This document shows, piece by piece, positions 8,325 to 16,166 of a DNA stretch of 56,443 nucleotides (positions are counted from its first letter, which is position 1; each line of letters starts with the position of its first letter). The DNA lies in NCBI GenBank assembly GCA_002450015.1, contig DJYG01000057.1, positions 1-56,443 on the forward strand, written 5' to 3'. Origin of the DNA: Cyanobacteria bacterium UBA6984 (GTDB lineage Bacteria > Cyanobacteriota > Vampirovibrionia > Gastranaerophilales > Gastranaerophilaceae). The notes beneath the pieces are model-generated. The model ran no database searches, had not been told where the DNA came from, and worked only from the letters and a program-made list of their open reading frames with translations. Made by a program: the position numbers and the translations under genes.

Positions 8325-8909
8325 TTACTCCATAGCTTCTAGCAAGATTATAATCTCATCTGTTTTATTTTGCAAGGTTAATATATCATCATTGTTACAA
8401 ATAATAAAATCTGATTTTGCTATTTTTTCATCTTGTGGTTTTTGTGAGTTAATTCTTAATAAGGCTTCTTTTTTAGATAATGAATTTCTTACCATTAATC
8501 TTTTTAGTCTAATTTTATCATCGGTTTTTACAAAAATAATTTTATCAAAAAGATTTTCCCATCCTACTTCAAATAAAAGAGGTATTGATATGAATATAAA
8601 TTTTTGATTTTTATTTTCTTCAAATATATTTTCCAATTTTGATTTTAATTTTGGATATATAATATTTTCCAAGTTTTTTTTATGTTTAGGATTTGCAAAA
8701 ACTAAATTTCCTAATTTTTTTCTTGAAATATCATTATTTTCCAATATGTCGTAATTTTTAAAGGCTGTTATAATTTCTGATTTTAGTGTAATTAAAAGTT
8801 CATGGGAGAGCTTATCTGCATCAAAAACTAAATAGCCTTTGGATTTTATAAAATTTTCTACGGTAGATTTTCCTGATGCAATATTTCCAACAATAGCTAT
8901 TTTAAGCAT
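8325..8909 (-). CDS. coaE: Dephospho-CoA kinase
   Basis: Last step of coenzyme A synthesis, phosphorylating the 3'-OH of dephospho-CoA. It has P-loop GNIASGKST at residues 8-16 and the adjacent FDADKLSHEL segment typical of CoaE; 194 aa is the normal length. The start overlaps the end of the pseudouridine synthase gene by 8 nt, and the following GTG is 5 nt after its stop, so it sits inside one operon. Confidence 0.93.
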   Translation of the reverse strand: MLKIAIVGNIASGKSTVENFIKSKGYLVFDADKLSHELLITLKSEIITAFKNYDILENNDISRKKLGNLVFANPKHKKNLENIIYPKLKSKLENIFEENKNQKFIFISIPLLFEVGWENLFDKIIFVKTDDKIRLKRLMVRNSLSKKEALLRINSQKPQDEKIAKSDFIICNNDDILTLQNKTDEIIILLEAME

Positions 8910-9642
8910 TTTTGCTCACAATCTTGCTTAAATATGCTTTTAATTCTTTTATTTGTTTCGGTTTAATAGGTTTAATTTCACCTTTTTTTAAGCCTTCAAG
9001 TTGTATTGTAGCGTGCTGAATTCTTTTTAGACTTTGTACTTCAAATCCTAAATAATCAAACATTTTTCTAATTTGACGGTTCAATCCTTGGTATAAAACA
9101 ACTTCCATAAGTGTTGATTTGTTAGAAATTTCAATAACCTCAACTTCTGCATAGGCAATTTTTCCTTCTTCAATTTCTATACCGTTAGCCATTTGGTTTA
9201 TATGGTTTTGATTAATCCTGCCATCAATTCTTACTATATAAACTTTTGGTACTTTTATAGACGGATGAGTAAGTTCATTTATTAAATCTCCATCATTTGT
9301 CATGATTAATAAACCTGTTGACTCTTTATCCAAACGTCCGACAGGTTTTAAATTTTTGAAATTTTCGGGCAAAACGTCATATATTGTTTTTCTTCCTTTT
9401 TCGTCATCAGCGGTTGTAATATATCCTGCCGGTTTGTAAAATTTATAATATTCGTGTTTTTGCGGATGAATAAGTTTTCCATCTATAAAAACTTTGTCTT
9501 TTTCACTAATTGAAAATCCTAATTCTTTAACGATTTTCCCGTTAACATTAACTTTGCCTTGTTCAATAAGTAAATCTGCATCACGGCGAGAACACATGCC
9601 TGATGATGCAATATATTTATTTAATCTTGTTTTAGCAGTCAT
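8902..9642 (-). CDS. RsuA/RluB-family 23S/16S pseudouridine synthase
   Basis: Isomerises a specific uridine in rRNA. It has an N-terminal S4 RNA-binding domain (RLNKYIASSGMCSRRDADLL) and a catalytic domain with GRLDKESTGLLIMTNDGDL, whose Asp is the catalytic nucleophile, followed by NRQIRKMFDYLG. At 246 aa it matches RluB/RluE/RluF-type enzymes, and the target uridine cannot be told from the sequence. The start shares one base with the preceding thioesterase stop (TAATG). Confidence 0.92.
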   Translation of the reverse strand: MTAKTRLNKYIASSGMCSRRDADLLIEQGKVNVNGKIVKELGFSISEKDKVFIDGKLIHPQKHEYYKFYKPAGYITTADDEKGRKTIYDVLPENFKNLKPVGRLDKESTGLLIMTNDGDLINELTHPSIKVPKVYIVRIDGRINQNHINQMANGIEIEEGKIAYAEVEVIEISNKSTLMEVVLYQGLNRQIRKMFDYLGFEVQSLKRIQHATIQLEGLKKGEIKPIKPKQIKELKAYLSKIVSKNA

Positions 9643-10049
9643 TATTCTTTTACCTTTTTAACAAAATCACTCATTTCATCAGGAAAATTTCTGTATAAAA
9701 CTCCGTTGTTATTTGTAGCTACAACTTTAACAAATGCCTCTATATTTAATTTCATAGATTTTGCATTATATATTTTTTGTAAGAATGTCATAGATAATTT
9801 TGAAGTTTCGCTTAATTCGGTTACGATTAACAGTTCATCTTCAAGCTTTGCCGGAGATTTGTATCTTACATTTAGTTCAACAACAGGTAATGTGACATCA
9901 GCTTCATAAAGCTTTGAAAGAGAATAACCTGCAATTTCGCATAACCCTATACGTCCCATTTCAAGCCATCTTAAATAAGAACCGTGCCAAACAACACCGT
10001 AAGCGTCAGTATCGCTGTAAAAAACTTTTTGTTTAAATTCATGTTTCAT
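9642..10049 (-). CDS. YbgC/FadM-type acyl-CoA thioesterase (hotdog fold)
   Basis: 135-aa single hotdog domain. The motif YSDTDAYGVVWHGSYLRWLE carries the catalytic Asp and the HxxYxxxxE-type helix of 4HBT enzymes. Cyanobacterial relatives include DHNA-CoA thioesterase, but no menaquinone genes lie nearby, so the substrate is open. It is first in a five-gene operon. Upstream, TTACAA and TAAACT are 17 nt apart, with TAAACT 9 nt before the ATG, so any leader is very short and there is no Shine-Dalgarno. Confidence 0.85.
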   Translation of the reverse strand: MKHEFKQKVFYSDTDAYGVVWHGSYLRWLEMGRIGLCEIAGYSLSKLYEADVTLPVVELNVRYKSPAKLEDELLIVTELSETSKLSMTFLQKIYNAKSMKLNIEAFVKVVATNNNGVLYRNFPDEMSDFVKKVKE

Positions 10050-10101
10050 AATAAGACGAGTTTAACATAAACGTAACAATTTTGTAACTTTTTATAAAAT
10101 T

Positions 10102-10132
10102 TTGTCAATTATTTTTTTTAGGATTCTTATAA
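10102..10132 (+). promoter_or_regulatory. Promoter of the Cys-rich small protein
   Basis: TTGTCA at 10102-10107 and TTATAA at 10127-10132, 19 nt apart, about 26 nt upstream of the start codon. Confidence 0.45.
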
Positions 10133-10158
10133 AAAGAGTAAATAAAGAAGGAAATATA

Positions 10159-10554
10159 ATGAATATTGCACAAATTCAATCATTTACTCCCAGTTTTGGC
10201 TGTAATGATTCGGAATGTAAGAATTGTACTTGTCAACAGCCAAAAATTCAGGAGCAAAAACCTGATACTGTTGAAATAAGTACGGTACAGAAAGCTAAAG
10301 ACGTTTGTAAAAAAAGTGTAAATTTTGTAAAAGATAATAGAAAAGCGATTGCTGTTACTGCAAAAGCCGCTCTGGAAGGTTTGTTAACAGCTTGCACAAT
10401 TTTAGGCGCAAATCAGTTGATGTCAAAAGTTTCAAAAGCAAATACATCGGCTTTGGCTGCAAAATTAGCAGCAATAGGCGGTGTTGCAGTCGGTGCAACA
10501 GAATTAATTCGAAGCAGAAAAGCATTTGATAAAACAAGTCAAGACAAACAATAA
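10159..10554 (+). CDS. Small Cys-rich, membrane-associated hypothetical protein
   Basis: 131 aa from the ATG at 10159, chosen over an upstream alternative because AGAAGGA lies 6 nt before it. Starts MNIAQIQSFTPSFG, then four cysteines in 9 residues (CNDSECKNCTC), a possible metal site. Residues 60-118 are Ala/Gly-rich and hydrophobic (EGLLTACTILGANQLM, AAIGGVAVGATELI), which could be one or two membrane-inserting helices. It has its own promoter and terminator. I recognise no family; the N-terminal style recurs in the 53-aa gene at 15,268. Confidence 0.7.
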   Translation: MNIAQIQSFTPSFGCNDSECKNCTCQQPKIQEQKPDTVEISTVQKAKDVCKKSVNFVKDNRKAIAVTAKAALEGLLTACTILGANQLMSKVSKANTSALAAKLAAIGGVAVGATELIRSRKAFDKTSQDKQ

Positions 10555-10576
10555 ATAAGCAAAAAAGGCTATTAAG

Positions 10577-10620
10577 AAGAAACAAGCTCAAAACAATTTG
10601 TTTTGAGCTTGTTTCTTTTT
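10577..10620. terminator. Bidirectional terminator
   Basis: Perfect 19-nt arms (10577-10595 and 10599-10617) around a 3-nt loop, with T's on the plus side. It sits between the convergent Cys-rich gene and the pilin-like gene and can serve both. Confidence 0.85.
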
Positions 10621-10637
10621 AATTTGAAATTAAAATA

Positions 10638-11381
10638 TTATTTACAAGAAGTAACCGTTTCACTTAATGTAACATCGCTGTTATTACAGTTACCACTGCT
10701 ATCAGCTTTCAAATAATCCATATTACCATTTTCTATTACCCAAGTAGTACACCTGCTGTGATCTCTAAAACAATCCGCCGGATATGAAACATCCTTCTCA
10801 TATCGACAAGGCTTTGGTAAAAAACCGTTATCTTTTGTTATATGAAATAGAAATCTGTCTGTTCCACCTTGATATTTACCCTTGCTAGGTCCATCTATAT
10901 CAACCATAATATATCCGCAATTTTGACCTAATATTGTTAAACTCGGATTATCTTCAGCCTCAACACATCTAAAATTTAGATTATTATTTATCCACATTGT
11001 AGATCCATCTGCAAAAATCACAGCATGGTAACCATTAAGACCACCTGTACATTCAGGAGTATTACCTGTGTTACATACTTTTGTATATTTCATAAATTCA
11101 AGCAACCTATTCATAAAGCGCTCCGGATTGCTCCCATTTTTTGGCCACGTATCTATTGGACCATAAACAACAGTTGCACGACTGTATGCCTCATTTAAGT
11201 TTTGATATAACTTTTGCAATCTTACAGCTTTTTCCTTGTCACCAGTTGAACTATTTAAGTTTGGTAAGGTTAACGCAGCAACAACACCGATAATGCCCAT
11301 GACGATTAATGTTTCGGCTAGTGTGAACGCAAATCGTGTGAACTGTTTTGAGTGAACTGTAAATAATATTTTTTTTAGCAT
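10638..11381 (-). CDS. Type IV pilin-like protein (prepilin N-terminus)
   Basis: 247 aa. A basic leader of 17 residues is followed by A|FTLAETLIVMGIIGVVAA, a class III prepilin signal with Glu at +5; the residue before the cut is Ala instead of Gly. After the helix (to about residue 55) comes a Cys-rich globular domain with about ten cysteines and a GYIMVDIDGP segment. GGAAG precedes the ATG. The first 40 residues after the cut are almost identical to the gene at 14,479, while the C-terminal domains differ. It is probably a surface or secretion pseudopilin; no assembly ATPase or platform gene is nearby. Confidence 0.85.
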   Translation of the reverse strand: MLKKILFTVHSKQFTRFAFTLAETLIVMGIIGVVAALTLPNLNSSTGDKEKAVRLQKLYQNLNEAYSRATVVYGPIDTWPKNGSNPERFMNRLLEFMKYTKVCNTGNTPECTGGLNGYHAVIFADGSTMWINNNLNFRCVEAEDNPSLTILGQNCGYIMVDIDGPSKGKYQGGTDRFLFHITKDNGFLPKPCRYEKDVSYPADCFRDHSRCTTWVIENGNMDYLKADSSGNCNNSDVTLSETVTSCK

Positions 11382-11410
11382 GTTATACTTCCTTTCTTTC
11401 TTTCTATTTT

Positions 11411-11440
11411 CGTCATACTGAGCGCTAGCGAAGTATCCAG
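11411..11440 (+). repeat. Dispersed repeat, copy A (GTCATACTGAGCGCTAGCGA)
   Basis: Matches an inverted copy at 11583-11618 on the other strand: both fit GTCATTCTGAGC..TAGCGAAGAAT with a few differences. Together they bracket a GC-rich 205-bp stretch. Confidence 0.65.
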
Positions 11441-11582
11441 TTGCTTTTTTCTGTCTTGGATTATTCGGGTACGCACCGGCTTGTTGCTCGTATAAATTGC
11501 TATCGCAATTTTAGTAACTTCGCAATCGCCTATTGCTCCTACGGGTTTCACTCACTTAAGTTCGTTTCACCCTACCGAAAAT

Positions 11583-11618
11583 CCGCTAAATTCTTCGGCT
11601 AAAGCCTCAGAATGGCAT
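11583..11618 (-). repeat. Dispersed repeat, copy B (inverted)
   Basis: Read on the minus strand it gives GCCATTCTGAGGCTTTAGCC followed by GAAGAATTTAGCGG, the same family as copy A in opposite orientation. Confidence 0.6.
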
Positions 11619-11650
11619 TTTTTGTACTTGTTTGTATTTTATTTTTGTAA

Positions 11651-11680
11651 TGGATTGCTTCGCTATCACTCGCAATGACA
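11651..11680. repeat. Palindromic repeat (GGATTGCTTCG...CTCGCAATGAC)
   Basis: Imperfect palindrome with ATTGC and GCAAT arms around a CGCTATCACTC centre. It has the form of the short dispersed palindromes seen in many AT-rich genomes; the copy number in this genome is unknown. Confidence 0.6.
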
Positions 11681-11708
11681 ATATTTAATTTTTTAATCGC
11701 ATGAACAC

Positions 11709-11856
11709 ATAGGGTGTACTGTGATATGTAGATATTTCTAATTATAACAAATGTTTTAGCTGATTGCAAGCCTACTTAAAAAACAAGTTTTTTCTCGTTT
11801 TTATTTTAAAAAAAGTCAGTAAAATTAATGATTTTGCATGTCACAGTACACCCTAT
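11709..11856. mobile_element. MITE-like element with 16-bp terminal inverted repeats
   Basis: ATAGGGTGTACTGTGA at 11709-11724 is the exact inverse complement of TCACAGTACACCCTAT at 11841-11856. The ends can be read as a TA duplication outside GGGTGTACTGTGA, as in Tc1/IS630-type insertions. The 116-bp interior is AT-rich, has no frame for a transposase and contains an A/T hairpin near 11780. It is therefore non-autonomous if mobile. Confidence 0.65.
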
Positions 11857-11914
11857 TTAGTGAGGGTTTGTTTTTTATGTAGATAAAAGAATATATGTTA
11901 AATTTTAAAAATTT

Positions 11915-13069
11915 TTAAACTTCGAATGGGTCGCGTTCTTTATAGTAATTTGGTTTCTTTTTAAGTTTGTCGTTTTTCTTTTTTACTTTATTTGACACAT
12001 TTTTGTATGCATTATCTATTGAAATTTTTGTTAAAGTTTTTTTTGTTCGTCTATCACAGAATGTCAGCCAAAAACTTCTGTTTATGTTGTCAACAGAAAA
12101 CGATATTCGTCCTGCAATTCTATCTCCCGGTTTTATTTGTTTAAACATTAGGTTGGTATCGCCAAAAATTGACGGGTGAAAAATGTTGTTATAATCATTA
12201 ATAAGAGCTAAATCCATGCCAGAAAGCGTCAAATTTGTCATGTTTGTAATAGATAAGCTTAAAGTTATCGTATTTACTTCTCCAAACGGATCTTTTTCAT
12301 GAACTATATTTGTAATTTTTATTGTTAGTCCCGGATAATTAACTTCGTGTTGTTTTAATGCTGTATCTTTATAAACAGGAAGCGGAACTTTTGTATTGAT
12401 TTTTACTCTTATTTCATCTCCCGGAGAAATTAATACATCTTTTCCCTTTCTCCATAATGACATGCCAAGTCCGACAGTTCCTCCAACAGCAGCTCCACCC
12501 ATTACTGTATAGCCTTGAGATGCAACGGCTGCTTCAATTCCAAAAAGGTTTAGCGCTAACAACCCTCCAACTGCTCCGCCTGCTGCGGTATAACCTATGT
12601 CTGTTGCTACAATTTTACCCGCTTCTACAACGGGGTGCATTTTTGTTGACATTTTTCCTTCGATTGGAATTTCTCTGCCATCAGGTGTAACAAGATAATC
12701 AAAATCTAGCGAAATATATCCGTTACGTCCTAATCTTTTAGCTTCAGATTGTTCTTTTATTACTCCGTGTGCAAGTGTACCTTTTGGTAAGATAACTCCG
12801 CTATTACCTGATACATCGCTTACAACTTCTGCAAAAAATTCGTCGCCTTCCAATGAAAAAGAACCGTCTATTACTTGTGATACGGTCATTTTTATAATAT
12901 CTTTTTCATCGAGCAACTCCACTTTTCCGGTAAATAATTCAGATTGTTCCATTTGTTTTTCATCAACTTTTTCAGCATGCCCGTGTAATGTATCTGAAAA
13001 AGCAATACCTGTATTCAAAAAACAAATAATTAATATAACTTTAGCTATAATATTTTTATACTTATACAT
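11915..13069 (-). CDS. Exported protein with glycine-zipper segment
   Basis: 384 aa with a signal peptide (MYKYKNIIAKVILIICFLN, cut near SDT). Residues 85-140 (ILPKGTLAHGVI, LDFDYLVTPDGREIPIEG) resemble the beta-rich part of VirB10/TrbI-type or tail-sheath-like periplasmic domains, by pattern only. Residues 155-208 form a glycine-zipper pair (TAAGGAVGGLLALNLFGIEA and GGAAVGGTVGLGMSL), the type that inserts in outer membranes. The tail is very basic (KKKNDKLKKKPNYYKERDP). There is no Shine-Dalgarno; TAGAAT lies 6 nt before the ATG. Function unknown, probably envelope. Confidence 0.8.
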   Translation of the reverse strand: MYKYKNIIAKVILIICFLNTGIAFSDTLHGHAEKVDEKQMEQSELFTGKVELLDEKDIIKMTVSQVIDGSFSLEGDEFFAEVVSDVSGNSGVILPKGTLAHGVIKEQSEAKRLGRNGYISLDFDYLVTPDGREIPIEGKMSTKMHPVVEAGKIVATDIGYTAAGGAVGGLLALNLFGIEAAVASQGYTVMGGAAVGGTVGLGMSLWRKGKDVLISPGDEIRVKINTKVPLPVYKDTALKQHEVNYPGLTIKITNIVHEKDPFGEVNTITLSLSITNMTNLTLSGMDLALINDYNNIFHPSIFGDTNLMFKQIKPGDRIAGRISFSVDNINRSFWLTFCDRRTKKTLTKISIDNAYKNVSNKVKKKNDKLKKKPNYYKERDPFEV

Positions 13070-13075
13070 AATTAC

Positions 13076-13081
13076 ATTCTA
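13076..13081 (-). promoter_or_regulatory. -10 element, leaderless layout
   Basis: TAGAAT on the minus strand, exactly 6 nt before the ATG at 13069, with no ribosome-binding site. Confidence 0.4.
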
Positions 13082-13185
13082 TATTTATTTTTATAAAATT
13101 TCCATTTGTAAACATTCGTTGCATAACTAAAAAAAAATATTATTTTTTAGTACAATAGTTATATAGACAGAAGGAGTTTAAAAAA

Positions 13186-14466
13186 ATGGACAAATTAGTC
13201 GGTATTCTTGGTATTGTTGCAATATTAGCAATGGCGTTTGCTTTATCAAATAATAAAAAGGCAATTAACTACAAAACAGTTGGTGTAGGTCTTGCCTTAC
13301 AAATTTTATTTGCAATTTTTATTTTTAAAGTTCCAATCGGACAAAAAATATTTTTAGCAATTGGTGCAGGAATTCAAAAATTACTTGATTTTGCTAATGT
13401 GGGTGGCAAGTTTGTATTTGGACACTTGTTAGACGGAGAACAATTACAAGCTGCATTTGGACCACAAGCTACGGTACTTTTTTCAGTTCAATTAATTAGT
13501 GCAACAATATTTATGATGATGATTGTAAATATTTTATATTACTACGGTATAATGCAACGTGTAGTTACTATATTAGGTAAATCAATGAATAAGCTTATGA
13601 AAGTAAGTGGTGCAGAAGCATTGTCAAATGTTGCAAGTGCCTTTGTAGGTCAAGTAACAGCGCAAATTATGATTAAGCCATATCTTGCTAAATTAACTCG
13701 TTCAGAATTATTATCTTCAATGGCAGGTTCTATGGCTTGTACTTCAGGCGCAATGATGCCTGTATATGCGATGATGGGTATTCCTATTGAATATGTTTTA
13801 GCTTCTGCAGTTATGGCTATTCCTGGGGCATTGGTTATGACAAAACTTGTTTATCCTGAAACTGCTACTCCTGAAACTATGGAAAATATTAAATTAAGTA
13901 AAAGAAAAACTCATTCAAACGTTTTTGATGCAATTGCATCAGGTGCGTCTGAAGGTATGATGGTTTCTTTGAACGTAATTGCAATGTTACTTGCAATTGT
14001 TGCATTAATTGCAATGATTGATTACATATTAGCAGCTTGCGGTGGTTTTATTTATAACTTATTCCACTTAACAGGACCTGTTTTAGGCTTTGATTTCCCT
14101 CACTTATCTTTGAAAATGATTTTAGGTAAATTCTTTGCAATATTTGCATGGCTTATGGGTACTCCTGTTAAAGATATTTTTGATGTCGGTGGTGTAATCG
14201 GTTTAAAAATTGTGTCAAATGAAGTTTACGGATATACAGATTTAATCGCAGTAAAAGATGTTATTTCTCATAAAGCATTCGTAATTTGTTCATTTGCTAT
14301 TTGTTCATTTGGTAACTTCGGTTCTATTGCAACACAAATCGGTGCTATTGGTGAACTTGCACCAAACCAAAGAAAAAATATAGCAAGACTAGGACTTAGA
14401 GCATTAATCTGCGGTACATTTACTTGCTTCCTTTCTGCTTGTATCGCAGGTATGCTTGTTGGATAA
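13186..14466 (+). CDS. CNT-family nucleoside transporter (NupC-like)
   Basis: Concentrative nucleoside:cation symporter of the inner membrane. 426 aa with about ten hydrophobic helices. It keeps the family blocks SGAEALSNVASAFVGQ, KIVSNEVYGYTDL (conserved ribose-contacting Glu) and FGNFGSIATQIGAIGELAP (Asn and Ser of the ribose site). The usual base-contacting motif GQTEAP or GQSE reads GQVTAQ here, so the Glu that binds the nucleobase is absent and substrate specificity may be shifted. AGAAGGAG precedes the start. The next gene, a pilin-like protein, begins 12 nt after its stop. Confidence 0.9.
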   Translation: MDKLVGILGIVAILAMAFALSNNKKAINYKTVGVGLALQILFAIFIFKVPIGQKIFLAIGAGIQKLLDFANVGGKFVFGHLLDGEQLQAAFGPQATVLFSVQLISATIFMMMIVNILYYYGIMQRVVTILGKSMNKLMKVSGAEALSNVASAFVGQVTAQIMIKPYLAKLTRSELLSSMAGSMACTSGAMMPVYAMMGIPIEYVLASAVMAIPGALVMTKLVYPETATPETMENIKLSKRKTHSNVFDAIASGASEGMMVSLNVIAMLLAIVALIAMIDYILAACGGFIYNLFHLTGPVLGFDFPHLSLKMILGKFFAIFAWLMGTPVKDIFDVGGVIGLKIVSNEVYGYTDLIAVKDVISHKAFVICSFAICSFGNFGSIATQIGAIGELAPNQRKNIARLGLRALICGTFTCFLSACIAGMLVG

Positions 14467-14478
14467 ATTGGAGAAAAT

Positions 14479-15162
14479 ATGGAAAGATTTAATAAAATAG
14501 CTTTTACATTGGCAGAAACATTGATTGTAATAGGTATTATAGGAGTTGTTGCGGCACTAACATTGCCTAACTTAAACAGTTCTACAGGTGATAAAGAAAA
14601 AGTTGTAAAGTTAAAAAAAATATATTCAAATTTAGAACAAGCTTTCGGTATGGCTGAAGTAAAATATGGTCCTTTGCGTTTGGATAATGCAAGTTCTTGG
14701 TATAATTTTAGTTCTAATAATAATCCTGTTGCTGAAAGAATTTTTGAGTTTATGAAAATATCTAAAACTTGTGGTTATACAAATAATGCTGGTTGTTTTG
14801 ATAAAAATAGTGGTTTAGATGGTAGTGATTTCGTTGCATATAAAGCTATTACTGCAGATGGCATGTCTTTATATTTAGATTGTTTTATTGCTTGTTGGAT
14901 ATATGTGGATATTGATGGGCCTAATAAAGGTGAAGGTTTATATGGAAAAGATATTTTTGGTTTTAGTGTAACTGAGGACAAGCAAGGTGGAATAGCTCCT
15001 TTAGGAACGGACTCTAATTGCTTAAAGTATAAAAATTTTAACTGTACACATTGGGTAATTAATCATGAAAATTTTGATTATCTAAAAGCAGATGCCAATG
15101 GAAAGTGTATTAACAATAATTCAATTATTCTTGACGGAACATCAAATATTACTTGCAAATAA
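14479..15162 (+). CDS. Type IV pilin-like protein
   Basis: 227 aa. Short leader MERFNKIA then FTLAETLIVIGIIGVVAA with Glu at +5; the residue before the predicted cut is Ala. After the helix lies a Cys-containing globular domain that shares YVDIDGPNKG and the ending CTHWVIxxxxxDYLKAD with the gene at 10,638. The two are therefore paralogues with diverged middles. TTGGAG precedes the ATG, and it is probably cotranscribed with the nucleoside transporter, an unusual pairing. Confidence 0.85.
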   Translation: MERFNKIAFTLAETLIVIGIIGVVAALTLPNLNSSTGDKEKVVKLKKIYSNLEQAFGMAEVKYGPLRLDNASSWYNFSSNNNPVAERIFEFMKISKTCGYTNNAGCFDKNSGLDGSDFVAYKAITADGMSLYLDCFIACWIYVDIDGPNKGEGLYGKDIFGFSVTEDKQGGIAPLGTDSNCLKYKNFNCTHWVINHENFDYLKADANGKCINNNSIILDGTSNITCK

Positions 15163-15212
15163 ACACTAAAATTATTGTAGTTTAGTCAAAAATGAAATTT
15201 TATTTAAAGCAC

Positions 15213-15246
15213 AAAAAGAACTTCATCTGAGATGAAGTTCTTTTTT
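15213..15246. terminator. Bidirectional terminator
   Basis: Perfect 15-nt arms AAAAAGAACTTCATC / GATGAAGTTCTTTTT around TGA. It lies between the pilin-like gene and the convergent 53-aa gene. Confidence 0.85.
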
Positions 15247-15267
15247 GTTTAAATCTTTCTACTTTAA

Positions 15268-15429
15268 TTAAGCGTTGAATGCTGTTTCTGTGCTTGATGA
15301 GTTACCACCAAAGTTATCAAAAATTGAATTTACAAAAGCAACTTGTGGTTGTTCTTGTTGTTTTTGAAGCTTTTTATGATCATCAATTTTACCAATAGCG
15401 TCAACTGATCCGATTTGTCCAAAATTCAT
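15268..15429 (-). CDS. Small hypothetical protein, 53 aa
   Basis: Short frame starting MNFGQIGSVDAIGKIDDHKK, followed by a Gln-rich stretch and ending ETAFNA. It has a strong GGAGG 9 nt before the ATG, an AT-rich upstream region with TATATAA, and the shared bidirectional terminator 22 nt after the stop. These signals argue that it is a real gene. No cysteines or membrane segment; function unknown. Confidence 0.7.
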   Translation of the reverse strand: MNFGQIGSVDAIGKIDDHKKLQKQQEQPQVAFVNSIFDNFGGNSSSTETAFNA

Positions 15430-15587
15430 TTTAATAATCCTCCGTGTGTGTTTTAAAAATTTAAATATCTCTTACACTTATATAAAGTATTTTTCTTTAT
15501 AAAAATTGCAGGCATGTATTAAAATATTAAGAAATGTTAACAAACCTTTAGCACATATTTTATCAAAACTATTATTAAACCATAATT

Positions 15588-16166
15588 TTAGGCATTTAAT
15601 AATTCTTCTTCTACTAATAAACAAATTAAATGTCCGAGTGTCATTTGAGCTTCCTGTATATTTGGAGTTTCTGAGGAAGGTATTTTAATAAGTATAGAAC
15701 AGAGATTATCCATATTTGAAATTTTTTCTCCTGTTAATCCTATTGTAATAAGCCCCATTTCATTTGCCACATTTATAGCATCAATAATATTTTTTGAATT
15801 ACCTGAAGTTGAAAGTGCAAAAAGAACGTCACCCTTTTTACCTATTGCTTCAATTTGTCTAGAAAAAGCTTTATCATAACTAAAATCATTTGAAAGTGCT
15901 GTTATTAAAGCATTATTCGATGTTAAAGATATTGCATTGAATGCGTGTCTGTCTTTATAAAATCTCGAAACAAATTCTGTTGCAAGATGATCACAATCAC
16001 TTGCAGAACCACCATTTCCAACAAACAATATTTTATTACCGTTTTTGAGCGAATAAGTAATTGTATCACTTATTTTTTGTATAGTTTCTATTATACAGTT
16101 ATCGTTCAGCAATTTTTCTTTTGTATCTATTGAATTTTGAATATATGTTTGAATTTTGTTATGCAT
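15588..16166 (-). CDS. gmhA: Sedoheptulose-7-phosphate isomerase (GmhA-like, SIS domain)
   Basis: First step of ADP-heptose synthesis for lipopolysaccharide or S-layer glycans, converting sedoheptulose-7-P to heptose-7-P. 192 aa with the SIS fold and GmhA motifs FVGNGGSASDCDHLATEF, ALSTSGNSKN and QEAQMTLGHLICLLVE, whose Glu and His are catalytic in the family. I chose ATG 16166 over an in-frame TTG 12 nt upstream because of the GAGAAA before it. It overlaps the glyoxalase gene by 8 nt and ends the operon. No gmhB, hldE or hldD lies in the window. Confidence 0.88.
   Translation of the reverse strand: MHNKIQTYIQNSIDTKEKLLNDNCIIETIQKISDTITYSLKNGNKILFVGNGGSASDCDHLATEFVSRFYKDRHAFNAISLTSNNALITALSNDFSYDKAFSRQIEAIGKKGDVLFALSTSGNSKNIIDAINVANEMGLITIGLTGEKISNMDNLCSILIKIPSSETPNIQEAQMTLGHLICLLVEEELLNA

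Larger units (their letters stand above)
11382..11914. other. 533-bp non-coding repeat island
   Basis: No plausible coding frame. It contains an inverted pair of GTCATxCTGAG repeats (11411-11440 and 11583-11618), a third palindromic repeat (11651-11680) and a MITE-like element (11709-11856). The 11,410-11,620 part looks clearly richer in GC than its surroundings. Confidence 0.75.

Noticed and set aside
13118..13150. A/T hairpin before the nucleoside transporter as a purine riboswitch
   Set aside because: It is only a run of A's pairing with T's; no conserved aptamer core is present.
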